A stretch of DNA of 40,993 nt from JAAFHN01 sp031421855 (lineage in GTDB: Bacteria; Pseudomonadota; Gammaproteobacteria; Burkholderiales; Burkholderiaceae_C). The position numbers and the translations under genes are program-made. Where the stretch lies: the NCBI GenBank assembly GCA_031421855.1, contig JANOPN010000084.1:1-40993 (forward strand). The letters are read 5' to 3'. The notes under the pieces were generated by a model. It was not told the DNA's origin. It did no database searches and saw only the letters and a program-made list of their open reading frames with translations. This document shows positions 25,743-33,522 of the stretch, piece after piece; within the stretch, counting starts at the first letter, position 1, and the number at the start of each line of letters is the position of its first letter.

Positions 25743-27569
25743 GTGCACACCCTGACCGACTTGAACACCGCAGGCGCTGCTCAGGCACTCGCCATGCTTG
25801 ATGGTATTTACGAGCATTCGCCGTGGATTGCACAAACTGCTCTGCAGCAACGCCCATTCAAATCATTGCCGGATTTGAAGCATCAGCTCCAACTGGCGGT
25901 CTCCGGCGCCACTGAACTTCGCCAAAAAGAACTCATCATCGCCCACCCTGAGTTAGCAGGCAAAGCGATGGTGTCCAACTCGCTCACGGTGGAGTCAACC
26001 GATGAGCAGTCACGCGCCGGGCTAACCCAGTGCAGCCAGGTCGAGTTTGATCAGTTGCACGCACTGAACGCTCAGTACAACGCCAAGTTTGGCTGGCCAT
26101 TCGTTTTGGCGGTACGGGGTGCCAGGGGCTCGGGTTTGACTCGCCAGCAAATCATCGACACGCTCAATCGGCGACTTGGCCACGCGGCGGATACCGAGCT
26201 GGCCGAGTGTTTGCGCAACATCCACCGCATTGCTGAGATTCGCTTAAATGATCGATTCGACAGCGAACCGACGCTTGGAGCTGAGCTGTGGGACTGGCAC
26301 GAAGCTTTGGCGGTGCATTCAGATCCGGTATTCAAAGAGCGCGGCGAGCTGACTGTGACATACCTCACTGACGCACATCGAGCCTGCGCCGCCGCCATCG
26401 CTCAGTTCATGAAGGACGCTGGTTTTGACTCGGTTCACATCGACGCCGTCGGCAATGTGGTGGGTCGCTACGAATCAAAATACTATTATATTGATAGCAA
26501 TAAACCCAATGAATTCGGAGACCAAGAGGCTAAAAACCTTAAAAATACGACAAAAACCGCCGTTTTGACTGGTTCGCACTACGACACGGTGCGAAACGGC
26601 GGCAAGTACGACGGCCGCCTGGGCATCTTGCTGCCCATCATGGCCGTTCGCGAGTGGAATCGCTCAGGCACGCGACTCAGCCGCGCGCTAGAAGTTGTCG
26701 CATTCAGCGAGGAAGAAGGACAACGGTTCAAAGCTACCTTTTTAGGTTCGGGCGCGTTGACCGGGCACTTCAACCCAGCTTGGCTCAACGCGACAGATGC
26801 CGACAAAACGACGCTGGCGCAGGCCATGCTTCATGCCGGGCACCCAGCGACCATGGACGCCATCATGGCACTTAAGCGCAACCCAGCCGACTACGCCGGG
26901 TTCATTGAAGTCCACATCGAACAAGGCCCGGTGCTGAATTCGCTCAACCTGCCATTGGGTGTCGTGACCTCAATCAACGGCAGCGTGCGCATGCTGTGCG
27001 CCATCACGGGCCAAGCCAGCCACGCGGGCACGACCCCAATGGGGCAGCGCAAAGACGCGTCTTGCGCGGTTGCAGAGCTGATTTTGTTTCTGGAGCGACG
27101 GGCAACGACGGACGGCGACTCAGTCGGCACGGTGGGCATCATGAACATCCCATCAGGTTCAATCAATGTGGTGCCAGGTCGGGTGAATTTTTCGCTCGAC
27201 ATGCGCGCGCCAAACGATAAACAGCGAGATGCGTTGGTTGATGACACCCTGGCTGAACTGGCTGCGATCTGCGCGCGGCGCGGTCTTTCACACATAGCCG
27301 AAGTCACCGAACGTGCGGCCGCGGCCCCAAGCGACCCAACCATCCAAGCCAAATGGGCAAACGCCGTCGAAGCCTTGGGCTTGCCAGTGCACTGCCTGCC
27401 GTCGGGCGCCGGGCACGACGCAATGAAGCTCCACACCATCATGCCTCAGGCAATGCTGTTCGTTCGGGGTGAAAACTTCGGCATCAGCCACAACCCGCTG
27501 GAATCAACCACCCACAACGACATGCAGCTCGCGCTTGACGCGTTCAAGCATGTCGTCGAACACTTTTGA
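25743..27569 (+). CDS. Fused OHCU decarboxylase (UraD) and allantoate amidohydrolase
   Basis: 608 residues from GTG 25743, one base after the puuE stop; ATG 25713 is an alternative. Residues 1-170 are UraD: GIYEHSPW, FKSL, IIAHPELAGKA with catalytic His68, and STDEQSRAGL. Residues 180-608 are an M20-type allantoate amidohydrolase: VGNVVGRYES, LTGSHYDTVRNGGKYDGRLG (metal His and Asp), FSEEEGQRF, VHIEQGPVL, GQASHAGTTPM, and SGAGHDAM near the end. The protein makes (S)-allantoin from OHCU and, two steps later, opens allantoate; PuuE supplies the step between. About 25 residues (YYYIDSNKPNEFGDQEAKN and flanks, roughly 245-272) are encoded by repeat copy 5, inserted just before the metal loop. Confidence 0.9.
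   Translation: MHTLTDLNTAGAAQALAMLDGIYEHSPWIAQTALQQRPFKSLPDLKHQLQLAVSGATELRQKELIIAHPELAGKAMVSNSLTVESTDEQSRAGLTQCSQVEFDQLHALNAQYNAKFGWPFVLAVRGARGSGLTRQQIIDTLNRRLGHAADTELAECLRNIHRIAEIRLNDRFDSEPTLGAELWDWHEALAVHSDPVFKERGELTVTYLTDAHRACAAAIAQFMKDAGFDSVHIDAVGNVVGRYESKYYYIDSNKPNEFGDQEAKNLKNTTKTAVLTGSHYDTVRNGGKYDGRLGILLPIMAVREWNRSGTRLSRALEVVAFSEEEGQRFKATFLGSGALTGHFNPAWLNATDADKTTLAQAMLHAGHPATMDAIMALKRNPADYAGFIEVHIEQGPVLNSLNLPLGVVTSINGSVRMLCAITGQASHAGTTPMGQRKDASCAVAELILFLERRATTDGDSVGTVGIMNIPSGSINVVPGRVNFSLDMRAPNDKQRDALVDDTLAELAAICARRGLSHIAEVTERAAAAPSDPTIQAKWANAVEALGLPVHCLPSGAGHDAMKLHTIMPQAMLFVRGENFGISHNPLESTTHNDMQLALDAFKHVVEHF
26479..26540 (+). repeat. Dispersed ATAGC repeat, copy 5, in frame within the uraD-amidohydrolase gene
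   Basis: Core 26494-26530: ATAGCAATAAACCCAATGAA then TTCGGAGACCAAGAGG, with left flank TATTATATTG as in copy 3. It is read as YYYIDSNKPNEFGDQEAKN without a stop and is co-directional with the gene. The frame differs from that of copy 4 in xdhC. Confidence 0.82.
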
Positions 27570-27570
27570 T

Positions 27571-28800
27571 ATGAACGACTTTGAACACCTTGACGCATGG
27601 GTTGATGCGCACTTTGATGAACAAGTGCTTTTTTTACAAGCCTTGGTGCGCTGCCCAACCGACACGCCGCCCGGCAACAACGCACCACATGCTGAACTGA
27701 CCGCCAAACTCTTGGCCGACATGGGCATCGACTCGGCTCTGTACCCCGTCCCGCAGGCTGAAGTACACGCCGCTGGGCTGCAAAGCCTGACCAATGTCGT
27801 TGTTCGGCGTGACTATGGGGCAGGTGGCAAAACCATCGCACTCAACGCGCACGGCGATGTCGTGCCGCCCGGCGAGGGTTGGACGTTCGATCCCTATGGT
27901 GCGGAAATCAAAGACGGCTGCATGTATGGCCGCGCAACTGCGGTGAGCAAGTGCGATTTTGCTAGCTTTACGTTTGCCGTGCGCGCGCTCGAAGCGGTCG
28001 CCAAACCGCAACGAGGCGCAATTGAGCTTTTGTTTACTTACGACGAAGAATTTGGCGGCGAGCTCGGTGCAGGTCGCTTGCTCGACCATGGCCTGACCAA
28101 GCCAGACTTGATGATTGCGGCAGGCTTCAGCTACGAGGTGATCGTGGCGCACAACGGTTGTTTGCAACTTGAAGTCACGCTGCACGGCACGATGGCGCAC
28201 GCGGCGATTCCGGCATCAGGTGTCGACGCGCTGCAGGCGGCGAACCGCCTGTTGACCGCACTCTATGCAGAAAATGCACGTTTTTTGGGCATCACGTCCA
28301 AGGTCGAGGGCATTACCCACCCGTATTTGAACGTCGGTCGCATCGAAGGCGGCACCAACACCAATGTGGTGCCGGGTAAAGTCAGCATCAAACTTGACCG
28401 GCGCATGATCCCCGAAGAAAACCCCGAGCAAGTTGAAGCTGACTTGCGAGCCTTGATTGAAGAAACAGTGGCGCAAAGCAAGGGCATTCGGCTCGAGATC
28501 AAACGCTTGTTGCTCGCGAAGTCAATGACCCCCCTACCGGGTAACGCGCCCTTGGTCGAAGCCATTCAACGCCATGGCGAAGTCATATTCGGTGAGCCCA
28601 TACCGGCCAAGGGCACGCCGCTGTACACCGACGTTCGTTTGTTTGCAGCGGCGGGCGTGCCCGGCGTGATTTACGGCGCTGGGCCGCGCTCGGTGCTAGA
28701 AAGCCATGCCAAAAGGGCCGATGAACGACTCAAACTCGACGATTTGCGCAAATCGACAAAGGTTCTGGCCCGAAGTTTGCTTGACCTCACCCGACTTTGA
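27571..28800 (+). CDS. M20-family metallohydrolase (ArgE/DapE-like), possible late step of ureide breakdown
   Basis: 409 residues from ATG 27571, one base after the preceding stop. The M20 fold is clear: RCPTDTPPGNN, LNAHGDVVPPGEGWTFDP (metal His), FTYDEEFGGELGAG (Glu-Glu catalytic/metal pair), TLHGTMAHAAIP (dimerisation domain), GTPLYTDVRLFAAAGVPGV and LESHAKRADERL (last His). In the usual GRG-A-x-D-M-K-G position it reads GRATAVSKCDFA, so the bridging Asp is replaced. Position after the allantoate enzyme suggests action on ureidoglycine, ureidoglycolate or an N-carbamoyl compound. That is inference; the family also holds deacetylases and peptidases. It lies in the gntR-puuE-uraD operon. Confidence 0.8.
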   Translation: MNDFEHLDAWVDAHFDEQVLFLQALVRCPTDTPPGNNAPHAELTAKLLADMGIDSALYPVPQAEVHAAGLQSLTNVVVRRDYGAGGKTIALNAHGDVVPPGEGWTFDPYGAEIKDGCMYGRATAVSKCDFASFTFAVRALEAVAKPQRGAIELLFTYDEEFGGELGAGRLLDHGLTKPDLMIAAGFSYEVIVAHNGCLQLEVTLHGTMAHAAIPASGVDALQAANRLLTALYAENARFLGITSKVEGITHPYLNVGRIEGGTNTNVVPGKVSIKLDRRMIPEENPEQVEADLRALIEETVAQSKGIRLEIKRLLLAKSMTPLPGNAPLVEAIQRHGEVIFGEPIPAKGTPLYTDVRLFAAAGVPGVIYGAGPRSVLESHAKRADERLKLDDLRKSTKVLARSLLDLTRL

Positions 28801-28844
28801 ACCCCGCAACCTCGGGGAATGCCCAGTTTCTTCAATCCGAAAAG

Positions 28845-28854
28845 TTGTATACAA
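28845..28854 (+). promoter_or_regulatory. Candidate GntR operator upstream of the ABC transporter
   Basis: Perfect TTGTATACAA followed by TTTTTT, 35 bp before the start of the substrate-binding protein gene. An embedded TACAAT (28850-28855) could serve as the -10 element, so binding would block RNA polymerase. A small CCCCG-CAACCT-CGGGG hairpin (28802-28817) separates it from the upstream gene. Confidence 0.62.
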
Positions 28855-28889
28855 TTTTTTCAACTTTGCAAATTTATCGAAAGCAACCC

Positions 28890-29915
28890 ATGAATAAACG
28901 CCAATTTACCCAAACCGCCGCCGCCCTGGCCATGACGTTGATCGGTGGCATCGCCGCCGCGCAAACGCCGATCAAGTTTCAACTCGACTGGCGCTTTGAA
29001 GGCCCAGCTGCCCTGTTTTTGCAACCCGCTGCCAAGGGCTATTTCAAAGAAGCCAAACTTGACGTAACGATTGACTCGGGCAATGGCTCGGGTGCAGCCG
29101 TGACGCGAGTGGCCTCTGGCACCTACGACATGGGTTTTGCCGATTTGGCCGCGTTGATGGAGTTCCACGCCAACAACCCTGATGCGCCCAACAAGCCCGT
29201 GGCCATCATGGTCGTCTACAACAACACCCCAGCGGCCGTGTTGAGCTTGAAGAAAAGCGGCATCAACAAGGCCAGCGATTTGAGCGGAAAGAAGCTCGGC
29301 GCACCCGGTTTTGACGCGGGTCGCCGCGCTTTTCCGATTTTTGCCAAGGCCAATGGCGTGAGCAGTGTCGCTTGGACCAGCATGGACCCCCCACTGCGCG
29401 AGACGATGTTGGTGCGTGGCGATGTCGATGCCATCACTGGTTTTTCATTCACGTCATTGCTCAATTTGGAAGCCCGCGGCGTCAAAATCGAGGACATCAA
29501 CGTGCTCCCTTACGCTGAAAACGGCGTCAAGCTCTACGGCAACGTGATCATTGCCACGCCGAAGATCCTCAAAGACAACCCCGAAGCCGTCAAAGCCTTC
29601 CTCAAAGCCTTCACCAAGGGTGCAAAAGAAGTCATGGCTAAGCCAGACGATGCGATTCAATACGTCAAGGCGCGCGACGGCATCATCAATGTTGAGCTGG
29701 AGACCCGCCGCTTGAAGCTGGCCATCAACTCCGTCGTCAACAGCCCAGACGCTCGGGCAGAAGGCTTTGGTCAACTGAAAGGCCCACGCCTGTCGCTGAT
29801 GGCCAGCCAAGTGTCTGACGCATTCAACACCAAAGGCCGCGTGAACCCCGATGCGGTATGGAATGGCAGCTTTTTGCCCACAGCGAAAGAACTAGACGTA
29901 TTGCCGAAAAAGTAA
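28890..29915 (+). CDS. ABC transporter substrate-binding protein (NMT1/THI5-like)
   Basis: 341 residues. Sec signal peptide (RQFTQTAAALAMTLIGGIAAAQT, cleaved near AAAQ), then the NMT1/SsuA-like periplasmic-binding fold: FQLDWRFEGPAALFLQPAAK, GNGSGAAVTRVASGTYDMGF, LSGKKLGAPGFDAGRRAFP. NMT1-type proteins bind pyrimidine, thiamine-precursor, sulfonate or purine-like compounds. Next to a GntR-type operator and the ureide genes, a purine or ureide ligand is likely, but no residue proves it. ATG 28890 is preferred over the frame opening at 28797, which lacks a signal peptide and would overlap the preceding gene. A hairpin terminator follows. Confidence 0.87.
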   Translation: MNKRQFTQTAAALAMTLIGGIAAAQTPIKFQLDWRFEGPAALFLQPAAKGYFKEAKLDVTIDSGNGSGAAVTRVASGTYDMGFADLAALMEFHANNPDAPNKPVAIMVVYNNTPAAVLSLKKSGINKASDLSGKKLGAPGFDAGRRAFPIFAKANGVSSVAWTSMDPPLRETMLVRGDVDAITGFSFTSLLNLEARGVKIEDINVLPYAENGVKLYGNVIIATPKILKDNPEAVKAFLKAFTKGAKEVMAKPDDAIQYVKARDGIINVELETRRLKLAINSVVNSPDARAEGFGQLKGPRLSLMASQVSDAFNTKGRVNPDAVWNGSFLPTAKELDVLPKK

Positions 29916-29926
29916 GCACAACAATC

Positions 29927-29948
29927 AAGCACCTTCGGGTGCTTTTTT
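29927..29948 (+). terminator. Intrinsic terminator/attenuator after the binding-protein gene
   Basis: AAGCACC-TTCG-GGTGCTT followed by TTTT: a 7-bp stem with a stable TTCG tetraloop and a U-run, 12 nt after the stop. It lies between the binding-protein gene and the ATPase gene, so partial read-through would give more binding protein than membrane components. Confidence 0.8.
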
Positions 29949-29981
29949 ACGGATCGCGGTCGCCTTAAAAACAAAAAAACC

Positions 29982-30818
29982 ATGTCAACACAACCCAAAT
30001 CCAGCTCATTCGTGTCGTTTGACAAAGTTTGGCTCGCTTACAACGACGAGCTACAAGCTGCAGGCCAATACGCGGTTGAAGACATCACGCTAGATGTCAA
30101 AAAGGGTGAGTTCATCGCGATCGTTGGCCCATCGGGATGCGGCAAATCGACTTTCATGAAGCTGGCGACGGGTTTGCGCATGCCCAGCAAGGGCAGCATC
30201 CACATTGGCGGTCAGGCAGTCACCGGGCCGCTCAAAATCAGCGGCATGGCGTTTCAAGCGCCGTCCCTGCTGCCTTGGCGCACGACGGTTGACAACGTGT
30301 TGCTGCCACTTGAAATCGTTGAACCCTACCGCAGCAACTTCAAAGCCAAGCGGGCCGAGTATGTTGAGCGCGCACGAAAACTGTTGCAGTCGGTTGGTCT
30401 GGGCGGGTACGAAGACAAATTTCCTTGGCAGTTGTCGGGCGGCATGCAGCAGCGTGCGAGCATTTGCCGCGCGTTGATTCACGAGCCGCAGCTGCTGCTG
30501 CTTGACGAGCCATTTGGCGCGCTTGATGCCTTCACGCGCGAGGAGTTGTGGTGCATTTTGCGTGACCTGCACGCCACTCAAGGCTTCAACGTGATCTTGG
30601 TGACGCACGACTTGCGCGAGAGCGTGTTTCTGGCCGATACCGTCTATGTGATGAGCAAAAGCCCGGGCCGGTTTGTCGCCAAACGTGACATTGAGCTGCC
30701 CCGCCCACGCGACCTGGAGTTGACGTACACGCCAGCATTCACCGACATCGTTCACGAACTTCGCGGGCACATCGGCGCGATGCGAAAGTCCGGCAAACCC
30801 GTCGCCGCAACCGTTTGA
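29982..30818 (+). CDS. ABC transporter ATP-binding protein (NitT/TauT type)
   Basis: 278 residues. Walker A GPSGCGKST at 49-57, signature LSGGMQQRASICRAL, Walker B LLLLDEPFGALD and the His switch VTHDLRES are all intact. It energises uptake together with the binding protein before it and the permease 22 bp after it. A cytoplasmic membrane-associated subunit. Substrate follows the binding protein, probably purine or ureide related. Confidence 0.92.
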   Translation: MSTQPKSSSFVSFDKVWLAYNDELQAAGQYAVEDITLDVKKGEFIAIVGPSGCGKSTFMKLATGLRMPSKGSIHIGGQAVTGPLKISGMAFQAPSLLPWRTTVDNVLLPLEIVEPYRSNFKAKRAEYVERARKLLQSVGLGGYEDKFPWQLSGGMQQRASICRALIHEPQLLLLDEPFGALDAFTREELWCILRDLHATQGFNVILVTHDLRESVFLADTVYVMSKSPGRFVAKRDIELPRPRDLELTYTPAFTDIVHELRGHIGAMRKSGKPVAATV

Positions 30819-30840
30819 ACCCTGCCATCGAGACAACCAC

Positions 30841-31608
30841 ATGAAAATATCAAAAACCGAGCGGTTCGCCCCGCTCATGCTGCTGGCGGCGATCCTGATC
30901 GTTTGGCAAGCGATATGCGTGGCGTTCAACGTGTCCGAGTTCATTTTTCCAAGCCCATCGCGCATCATTGAACAGGTTTGGGAGCACCGCCTGACGATTT
31001 TGGGTCACGCTTGGCGCACGTTTTGGGTGACGATGGTCGGTTTTGCGATTGCGATCGTCGTGGGTGTTTTACTTGGGTTTTTGATGGGTTCGTCGCGCTT
31101 TGCGTACAACGCGATGTACCCGCTGATGACCGGTTTTAACGCCCTGCCCAAAGCGGCATTCGTGCCAATTTTGGTGGTTTGGTTCGGTATCGGGGTCGGC
31201 CCAGCCATTCTGACCGCGTTTTTGATCTCGTTTTTCCCGATCATGGTCAACATCGCAACCGGCTTGGCAACCTTGGAGCCCGAGCTTGAAGACGTGCTTC
31301 GGGTGTTGGGAGCCAAGCGCTGGGACGTGCTCACCAAGGTCGGCCTGCCACGCTCGATGCCGTATTTCTTTGCATCACTCAAAGTCGCCATCACCTTGGC
31401 GTTTGTGGGCACGACCGTATCTGAAATGACTGCTGCCAACGAAGGCATCGGCTACTTGCTCATGTCTGCTGGCAGCTCCATGCAAATGGGTTTGGCTTTT
31501 GGTGGCTTGGTGGTGGTGGGTGCAATGGCCATGATCATGTACGAGCTCTTCAGCGTGGTTGAGAAACGCACCACCGCTTGGGCGCATCGCGGGCAAGAGA
31601 ACCATTGA
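30841..31608 (+). CDS. ABC transporter permease (BPD_transp_1)
   Basis: 255 residues with about six membrane helices. The cytoplasmic EAA-type loop EDVLRVLGAKRWDVLTKVGL contacts the ATPase. The N-terminal stretch (LLAAILIVWQAICVAFNVSE, then FIFPSPSRI) is typical of the SsuC/TauC/NMT1-type permease. It completes a binding protein-ATPase-permease importer. One permease gene suggests a homodimer. Confidence 0.9.
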   Translation: MKISKTERFAPLMLLAAILIVWQAICVAFNVSEFIFPSPSRIIEQVWEHRLTILGHAWRTFWVTMVGFAIAIVVGVLLGFLMGSSRFAYNAMYPLMTGFNALPKAAFVPILVVWFGIGVGPAILTAFLISFFPIMVNIATGLATLEPELEDVLRVLGAKRWDVLTKVGLPRSMPYFFASLKVAITLAFVGTTVSEMTAANEGIGYLLMSAGSSMQMGLAFGGLVVVGAMAMIMYELFSVVEKRTTAWAHRGQENH

Positions 31609-31675
31609 CCAGCTGTGGGCGCGCCGCAAACGACTCGGCGCACCAGCGATAATCAGGCGCAACTTGATAGTTGCC

Positions 31676-32317
31676 ATGAACCACCCCATACCCAAAGCCG
31701 TCGCCCCAATTCTCATCACCATTTCGGGCGATCTCGGCAGTGGCAAAAGCACAGTGGGCAAGCTGTTAAGCGAGCGCATGGGCGTGACCATCAAGTCAAC
31801 CGGCGCATTCCAGCGCGAATTGGCTTCGCGGCGCGGCATCAGCACCTTGGAGTTGAACAAACTGGCGGAGTCTGATCCGTCGATTGACACCCAAATCGAC
31901 GCCATTTCATCAGAAGTTGAGCGCCAAGGCATCAGCACAATTGTTGACTCACGCATGGCTTGGCATTTCATTCCGAGCGCATTCAAGGTATTTTTGAGTG
32001 TTGATCCGATGTTGGCGGCTGATCGAATTTTTCACAGTTCACGCGTGGGGGAAAGCGGCTACGCCACCGTCGCCGATGTGCTTGCCGCGAACACCGCTCG
32101 CCGAGCCAGCGAAGTCGCGCGCTTTTTGTCGCGTTACAGGGTCAATATCGCCGATCATGCCAACTTTGACTTGGTCGTCGACACCTCCGGCGCGTCGCCC
32201 AAGGCGATTGCCGATGTGATCGAAGCCCAATATCGCATGTTTGCATTAACTGCGCGCGTGGCAGGCGCCGCACCGGCGGCAGTTCGCGCAATTGCGGGGG
32301 CCGAAAATCACTACTGA
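31676..32317 (+). CDS. Cytidylate-kinase-like P-loop kinase
   Basis: 213 residues from ATG 31676 (MNHPIPKAVAPILITISGDL); the open frame to 31559 overlaps the permease gene and lacks family character. Walker A is GDLGSGKST, followed by GKLLSERMG and STGAFQRELASRRG, the cytidylate-kinase-like pattern of AAA/P-loop nucleotide kinases. DSRMAWHFIPSAFKVFLSVD and the lid region RIFHSS also fit. Bacterial Cmk is normally encoded elsewhere, so this is probably a paralogue of unknown substrate. It lies 67 bp after the importer, before ureD, and its stop is followed at once by repeat copy 6. Confidence 0.7.
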   Translation: MNHPIPKAVAPILITISGDLGSGKSTVGKLLSERMGVTIKSTGAFQRELASRRGISTLELNKLAESDPSIDTQIDAISSEVERQGISTIVDSRMAWHFIPSAFKVFLSVDPMLAADRIFHSSRVGESGYATVADVLAANTARRASEVARFLSRYRVNIADHANFDLVVDTSGASPKAIADVIEAQYRMFALTARVAGAAPAAVRAIAGAENHY

Positions 32318-32365
32318 TTTCATAGCATCGAGCCCAATGAATACGGCGACCAACCGAACATTTTC
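32318..32365 (+). repeat. Dispersed ATAGC repeat, copy 6
   Basis: Core 32322-32358: ATAGCATCGAGCCCAATGAA, then TACGGCGACCAACCG. The most diverged copy. It begins 4 nt after the kinase stop, co-directional, and fills much of the 79-bp gap to ureD. Confidence 0.75.
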
Positions 32366-32396
32366 CTCAAAATCAGTGCATTTTTCTGCCTAAACC

Positions 32397-33257
32397 ATGG
32401 CTTGGCACGCTCGGTTGGACATGCGGTATTCAAGTGCAAACCTCAGCGGCGACACCCACACCCAGTTGCACTTTGGTCACGACGGGCCACTTCGCATCCT
32501 CAAAAGCCTCTACCCTGAGGGCCCAGGCATATGCCACAACGTATTGGTCCACCCGCCCGGCGGTCTGGTCGGTGGTGACACGATCGACATTCATGTCGAA
32601 GTCGAAGCCGGTGCACACGGCTTGGTGAGCACTCCGGGTGCGACCCGTTTTTATAAAACCACCACCGATAAAGCCGAGCAACGCGTCAAACTCAGGCTGC
32701 ATGACCGCTCTCGCCTTGAGTGGTTGCCGCTGGAGACCATCGCCTACCCCGGCTGCTGGGCACTCAATTCACTCAGTTTTGAGCTCGCACCGACGGCGCA
32801 ACTCATGGCATGGGACGTTGTGGCATTGGGACTGCCCTTGGCAAACGAGGCCTTTGATAACCCCAATTTGCCTCGCGAATCCGTGTTTGAGCAGCAATTG
32901 AGCTGGCCAAACCATTGGCACGAGCGAGCCAAAATATCCGGCAGTGACGACCGCTTGCTGAACTCAAACGTCGGCTTCAACGGCCATCGGTGCATGGGCA
33001 CCCTTGTTTTGGTACACGGCCAGTCGTTTGGCCGCGAACTTCGCGAACACTTGCAAGACAGCCTTCGTGCCAGCTGGGTCTCAGAGCCAGACGCGCACCT
33101 GTGTGGCGTCACCCAAAGCGCAGACGGCCTGCTGGTCGTTCGCGTTTTGGGCAGTGTGGCCGAGCCTGTCATGAATCGACTGAAAACATGCTGGGCCTTG
33201 CTGCGCAGGCAAGCGTGGGGCATTGCCAACGCCGCACCTCGGATTTGGTCGGTTTGA
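32397..33257 (+). CDS. ureD: Urease accessory protein UreD
   Basis: 286 residues. LHFGHDGPLRILKSLYPEGP, HNVLVHPPGGLVGGDTIDI, TPGATRFYKT and LEWLPLETIAYPGC are the conserved UreD/UreH signatures. UreD is the scaffold to which UreF and UreG bind during nickel insertion into urease. In Burkholderiales ureD usually heads ureDABCEFG. Here the next gene is on the opposite strand 6 bp away, so the structural genes are not directly downstream in this window. Urea is an expected end product of the purine pathway upstream. No strong Shine-Dalgarno precedes ATG 32397. Confidence 0.9.
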   Translation: MAWHARLDMRYSSANLSGDTHTQLHFGHDGPLRILKSLYPEGPGICHNVLVHPPGGLVGGDTIDIHVEVEAGAHGLVSTPGATRFYKTTTDKAEQRVKLRLHDRSRLEWLPLETIAYPGCWALNSLSFELAPTAQLMAWDVVALGLPLANEAFDNPNLPRESVFEQQLSWPNHWHERAKISGSDDRLLNSNVGFNGHRCMGTLVLVHGQSFGRELREHLQDSLRASWVSEPDAHLCGVTQSADGLLVVRVLGSVAEPVMNRLKTCWALLRRQAWGIANAAPRIWSV

Positions 33258-33262
33258 CCGGG

Positions 33263-33517
33263 CTACGGTTTGTACTGAGTCGGACAATAAGCGCGGTTGT
33301 AGCCCTCAGGGCGCAGCGCCAAGTGTTTGGTGGTGCGCGCGGTCACACGTTTGCGCCACAAGGCAAACGAGCGGGGTTTGAGTTCGCGTCGCATGAGCGC
33401 AATCACCTGCGCTTCGGTCAACGAAAACTGCACATGAATCGACTCAAACGGCGTTCGGTCTTCCCAAGCCATTTCGATGATGCGCGACAAGTCACCGTCG
33501 CTCCAAGCCTCGGTCAT
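33263..33517 (-). CDS. TIGR03643/DUF2805-like small protein
   Basis: 84 residues from ATG 33517 (MTEAWSDGDLSRIIEMAWED). RTPFESIHVQFSLTEAQVIA and RELKPRSFALWRKRVTARTT are the conserved family segments; Arg/Trp-rich and helix-turn-helix-like in outline. Function is not known to me. It begins 5 nt after the DUF2237 stop, so the two are one operon. The frame is open upstream to 33811 only as a shadow of that gene. Confidence 0.78.
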   Translation of the reverse strand: MTEAWSDGDLSRIIEMAWEDRTPFESIHVQFSLTEAQVIALMRRELKPRSFALWRKRVTARTTKHLALRPEGYNRAYCPTQYKP

Positions 33518-33522
33518 GCGGA

